Source: Bacteroidota bacterium
GTDB lineage: Bacteria; Bacteroidota; Bacteroidia; Palsa-965
Reading direction: 5' to 3'
Assembly: GCA_003151415.1 (NCBI GenBank)
Contig: PLXK01000225.1
Span: 18,236 to 55,256 of the forward strand
DNA: 37,021 bases
Position numbers and translations under genes: made by a program. Positions 33,691 to 37,021 of the stretch are shown here, piece by piece; position 1 is the first letter of the stretch; every line of letters begins with the position of its first letter. The notes under the pieces are model-generated. The model did not search any database. It was not told where the DNA came from and was given only the letters and a program-made list of their open reading frames with translations.

Positions 33691-34560
33691 CTATAACACA
33701 TTGTTGACCTGCTCTTTTATCTTTTCAAGTTCGTCTTTCATCTGCACAACGATCTTCTGAATGGTGGCATCATTGGCCTTGGATCCGATGGTATTGATTT
33801 CACGGCCGATCTCCTGAGTAATGAAACCCAGCTTCCTTCCGCTGCTGTCTTCGTTCATTGTCTTCAGATAATAATCGCAATGCGTCTTCAGCCTGACCTT
33901 CTCTTCGGTAATGTCAATTTTTTCAATGTAATAAACCAGCTCCTGTTCAAAACGGTTCTGATCTATCTTTTCCTTGTCCACAAACTCCGATATGTTTTTC
34001 CGGATGCGCTCCCGGACACTGTCCACTCTTTGTGCATCGGCTTTTTCAACATCGGCCAAAGAAGTCTGGATGAATCCAATTCGTTTTTCAAAATCCTCAC
34101 CGATACTTTTGCCTTCATCACCCCGGAAGCGTTGAAAATCCTTGATGGCCAAATCGATGGTGACTTTAAGCTGAGCCCATTCTTTTTCGTCCAACTCCTG
34201 GCGTTCGGCCCGCATCACTTCCGGCATTTTCATGGTCAGGGCAAGCAAATCGCTGTTGTTTGCCTGGAGTTCGGCTGCGAGCCCTTTGAGTTCGGCATAA
34301 TAACTTTTGGCAAGGGTTTTATTGATGCTCACCGCAGCTGCTTCACCTGTAAATTCTGAAAAAATACTGAAATCGATTTTTCCCCGTTCGAGCAGTTTGG
34401 CAATTTCCGAACGCAGTTCCGATTCTTTATCGCGGTAAAGGGAGGGGATACGCAGATTCAGATCGAATTGTTTGCTGTTGAGCGAACGAATTTCCACCGT
34501 AATCTTTTTTGCGGGAAGCTCGCAAACCGATTTCCCGTAACCTGTCATTGACCTGATCAT
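33691..34560 (-). CDS. yicC: YicC family endoribonuclease
   Basis: A 289-residue protein of the YicC/YloC family. The N-terminal YicC domain starts MIRSMTGYGK and continues with EIRSLNSKQFDLNLR; the C-terminal DUF1732 domain has GRKLGFITQEIGREINT with the conserved acidic residues, and ends in a helical tail. E. coli YicC is an RNase that acts on small RNAs; other members are reported to cut single-stranded RNA as a hexamer. It is the first gene of yicC-gmk-nadD. Confidence 0.94.
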   Translation of the reverse strand: MIRSMTGYGKSVCELPAKKITVEIRSLNSKQFDLNLRIPSLYRDKESELRSEIAKLLERGKIDFSIFSEFTGEAAAVSINKTLAKSYYAELKGLAAELQANNSDLLALTMKMPEVMRAERQELDEKEWAQLKVTIDLAIKDFQRFRGDEGKSIGEDFEKRIGFIQTSLADVEKADAQRVDSVRERIRKNISEFVDKEKIDQNRFEQELVYYIEKIDITEEKVRLKTHCDYYLKTMNEDSSGRKLGFITQEIGREINTIGSKANDATIQKIVVQMKDELEKIKEQVNNVL

Positions 34561-34984
34561 TTGATTTGGAAAGTGTTTAAGATGTACTTGATATATTTAC
34601 TTTTCCCATTTCCTGCGCCTCCCCTATCTGTGAATACACTTTCTTATATGCTGTTTGAACTTCGGTCATTCTTCACTCCGGCCGCCAAATAAATAGGACG
34701 GGTGATTTAAAGCTGCTTAATTTGGGTAAAAATACGAATTTGGCTCTTCAAAAAACCCCTTGTTCCATTTTAGACCAGGCCGGCTTCTTACTTTGAACCC
34801 TGGCTTCAGCCGCATCCCATCCCGGATTAATGCTTTTTCACCACTATTTAACGGGTTCCTGACGAAAAGCAGTCTTTATACCACCGGGCACACCTATCTT
34901 TAGCTTTCTTGTGTATATTCAACAATCCGAATACTCTATTGCTGTTTGCTCGGCCCACTGAGGGATTCAGATGATTTTAAGCGG
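34561..34984. other. Divergent spacer between yicC and the POTRA/barrel gene
   Basis: 424 bases between outward-facing genes, expected to contain both promoters. TATCTTTA near 34891-34898 on the plus strand is one mismatch from TAnnTTTG but has no TTG at the usual distance. I see no coding frame with a recognisable product and no strong hairpin. Confidence 0.45.
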
Positions 34985-36874
34985 ATGCAGAAATTATGTT
35001 TCTTTATATGTCTTTTCCTGTCCGGTCCCGGCCTTTTTTCTCAAAACATTGCGGTTCCCGATTCAGCATGCCACAAAGACTCGATTTGCATCCGAGACTC
35101 CTTGAAATTTTACAAAGATCTGCACCGGATTGCTTCCAAACGAAAAATTACATACATGCTTTACGGCGCTGTTTTTAAAGACCCGCCGGTTGGAAATGTA
35201 AAAGCTCCTGCCGCTTCCTTGCGCACCACCCCGGCAACCGCTCCCTCTTGTCCTCCCGTACCCGACGACAGTTACAAATGGTTTCAGGGAAAAATCATCG
35301 GCTCCATTCATATTGTCACCCTAGACCCTTTGGGAAAACTGCAAAACGACACGGTGATCCTGCCCGGCAATACCCTGACCCATTTTGGCAATAAAATGCA
35401 CGTCAAAAGCCGCCTTTTTATTATCCGCAACAAATTGCTTTTCGAAGAAGATGATGTGCTGGATTCGCTGAAACTGATTGAAAGCGAACGGATCATCCGC
35501 GCCTCAACAGGAATACGAGATGCCCGGGTCAGTCCCCAGTGCCCGGGCATTGACAACGATACCATAAAAATCCTCATCGTCGTACGCGATCTTTGGTCCA
35601 TCAATGGCGAGGCCGGCATCAGTCTCACATCCAATTTTCTGAACCTGTCGGACAACAATTTTCTCGGTTATTCACACCTTATCCACAACCGAGTTTCGTA
35701 CAGTCTGAATGATCCAACCAGCTTTACATCGATTGGAAATTACACGATTTCAAATATCCGGCACACCTTTATTACGGCTAATTTTTACTATACCTATTCT
35801 TACCTGAACAAGAATGCAGGACTCAGCCTGGATCGTGGTTTTATTTCTCCCCTGACCAAATGGGCGTTCGGAATTAATTTCAATCCGGTAAGCACCTTCT
35901 GGACTGCCACGGCGGATGGCCTGAGCAAGACAAGCTCCCTCATTTTCCGCGTGGAAGACCTCTGGCTTGGGCGGAGTTTTGGTCTATTCAAGGGAAAACA
36001 ACACGCCTACAACGACCCGCGCTTGGTGCTGGCGGCAAGGGTCTACGACATCCATTACATGTCACGGCCCGATTTCAAATACGACACCCTTCGTAAAAAT
36101 CAAAACTCCACGCTTTATCTGGGCAGCATCGGGTTTTGCAGCAGAAGCTATTACAAAGACGTAAATATCTATCGCTTTGGCCGGGTTGAAGATGTACCCG
36201 AAGGCCGGCTGATTGCTTTTACAGGGGGGTACCAGAAATCAGAGTTCTTCGACCAGTTTTATTATGGACTGAAACTGGCGGCGGGCAATCATATCAGGCA
36301 CACCGGATACATTTCAGAAAAAATCGAATACGGCACATTTCTGCTTAATAATAAAACAAGCAAAGGGGTGGTCACCGCCGAAATCAATTTTTTAACCGAT
36401 CTGCTGAAATATAAAAATTGGAGCGTCCGGGGCTTTGCCGATTTCAAATATGTAGATGGTTTTAACCGCGACGCGGGAGAAAGCGTCAACATCAATGGGT
36501 CAACGGGTCTGAACGGATTCAACAGCACTACCTTGTTGGGAACTAGCAAATCTGTCCTGAATCTGGCTCTTGTTTTTTATAGCCCCTTGAAGGTTCTTGA
36601 ATTTCAGTTTGCAGGAATTCTTTTTGCCGGATTCGGAAGAGTGGGCCAGGCCCCGGATACATTTGCCCCTCAACCCGTTTACCAAACATTCGGACTGGGT
36701 TTACTCATCCGCAACGAGAACCTCATCATCAGTACCATCCAGCTTTCCATGAATTATTACCCACAAACTCCGGGCAAAGCACCCAACAGCTTTCAGTTTA
36801 ACCCTTCAAGCATACCCGACATTCAGTTCAGCGACTATTACCTGAGCAAACCCAATGTTGTGGCTTATCAATAA
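34985..36874 (+). CDS. POTRA-domain outer-membrane beta-barrel protein (BamA/TamA-like)
   Basis: A 629-residue outer-membrane protein. ATG 34985 begins a good signal peptide (MQKLCFFICLFLSG, cut near FSQ, residue 20); an upstream in-frame TTG would bury it. After a linker, residues about 120-205 resemble a POTRA domain (KSRLFIIRNKLLFEEDDVLDS with SERIIRASTGIRDARVSP and IKILIVVRDLWS), the form found before the barrel in BamA/TamA relatives. The rest is strand-rich with alternating aromatic residues (for example NLSDNNFLGYSHL, SYSLNDPTSF, FADFKYVDGF). Only one POTRA is evident, fewer than in BamA, so this is a shorter paralogue. Its cargo or role is unknown. Confidence 0.8.
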   Translation: MQKLCFFICLFLSGPGLFSQNIAVPDSACHKDSICIRDSLKFYKDLHRIASKRKITYMLYGAVFKDPPVGNVKAPAASLRTTPATAPSCPPVPDDSYKWFQGKIIGSIHIVTLDPLGKLQNDTVILPGNTLTHFGNKMHVKSRLFIIRNKLLFEEDDVLDSLKLIESERIIRASTGIRDARVSPQCPGIDNDTIKILIVVRDLWSINGEAGISLTSNFLNLSDNNFLGYSHLIHNRVSYSLNDPTSFTSIGNYTISNIRHTFITANFYYTYSYLNKNAGLSLDRGFISPLTKWAFGINFNPVSTFWTATADGLSKTSSLIFRVEDLWLGRSFGLFKGKQHAYNDPRLVLAARVYDIHYMSRPDFKYDTLRKNQNSTLYLGSIGFCSRSYYKDVNIYRFGRVEDVPEGRLIAFTGGYQKSEFFDQFYYGLKLAAGNHIRHTGYISEKIEYGTFLLNNKTSKGVVTAEINFLTDLLKYKNWSVRGFADFKYVDGFNRDAGESVNINGSTGLNGFNSTTLLGTSKSVLNLALVFYSPLKVLEFQFAGILFAGFGRVGQAPDTFAPQPVYQTFGLGLLIRNENLIISTIQLSMNYYPQTPGKAPNSFQFNPSSIPDIQFSDYYLSKPNVVAYQ

Positions 36875-36948
36875 TAATCCATTCACAACCCAGGCATTCC
36901 GCCCCAAAAAAGGTCGATTTCCTCAGCTAAAGAAATGTAACAGTCCGA

Positions 36949-37021
36949 TTCAATCATGCAATCCTTCAATTCTGTGACTTAATTGTTCAATTCACCCACG
37001 CTATCGTTCAATTCTGTTACT
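36949..37021. repeat. Short repeats with TTCAATTC at exact 21-bp spacing, cut by window end
   Basis: TTCAATTC occurs at 36965, 36986 and 37007, each 21 bases after the last. Copies one and three extend to 15 bases with one difference (TTCAATTCTGTGACT and TTCAATTCTGTTACT); copy two shares only the first eight bases. A weaker TTCAATC lies at 36949. The array may continue past the window. It starts about 90 bases after the barrel-gene stop. Confidence 0.65.

Noticed and set aside
36949-37021. Possible start of a CRISPR array
   Set aside because: The shared units are only 8-15 bases with 21-bp periodicity, too short for repeats and spacers, and no cas gene is present.
1-37021. Search for mobile elements, tRNA genes and phage or defence systems
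   Set aside because: I saw no transposase, integrase, restriction, toxin-antitoxin or phage structural motifs, and no cloverleaf-like tRNA sequence; gene content is mostly core metabolism.

Overview
The window looks like chromosomal DNA from a member of the Bacteroidota, probably an environmental relative of the Chitinophagales/Sphingobacteria. Four things point there: a secreted protein with a type A type-IX-secretion (T9SS) sorting domain, several sites matching the Bacteroidota promoter core TAnnTTTG, MoaC-MoaB and HemC-HemD fusion proteins, and a type 2 isoleucyl-tRNA synthetase of the Bacteroidota type. I see no tRNA, rRNA, CRISPR array, insertion sequence, integrase or phage gene. The placement below phylum is inference.

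Layout. 1-3849 (+): the 3' part of a YdeP-type molybdopterin oxidoreductase followed by moeA, mobA and a moaC-moaB fusion, i.e. molybdenum-cofactor assembly beside a likely user of the cofactor. 4095-7137 (+): a PPK2-family polyphosphate kinase and a large DUF748/AsmA-like envelope protein. 7304-9119 (+): a small secreted cysteine-containing protein, a class B1 metallo-beta-lactamase with every zinc ligand in place, and a DUF1697 protein. 9275-12123 (+): an AlgI-type membrane O-acyltransferase and its AlgX/AlgJ-like partner. 12140-13640 (-): an outer-membrane barrel protein and a guanine deaminase. 14101-14292 (+): a cold-shock protein with a strong terminator.

14744-18658 (+): hemA, a hemC-hemD fusion and hemB, covering all steps from glutamyl-tRNA to uroporphyrinogen III. 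18712-22422 (-): a very large NtrY-like sensor kinase, divergent from a TMTC-like membrane glycosyltransferase with TPRs (22546-24594, +). 24674-30314 (-): ridA, ileS, a DksA-like protein with a histone-H1-like tail, and lspA; a terminator separates lspA from the others. 30502-32160 (-): a T9SS-exported protein joining a c-type heme site to a peptidylglycine-hydroxylase-like dicopper domain. 32474-34560 (-): yicC, gmk, nadD. 34985-36874 (+): a POTRA/beta-barrel outer-membrane protein. The window ends in short repeats spaced exactly 21 bp apart.

Most of the window is housekeeping. The points that deserve follow-up are the B1 beta-lactamase, the GIHH signature of IleRS (predicted strong mupirocin resistance), the heme/copper T9SS enzyme, the DksA-like protein with an H1-like tail, an extra domain in the TMTC-like protein, and the phased repeats at the right edge.
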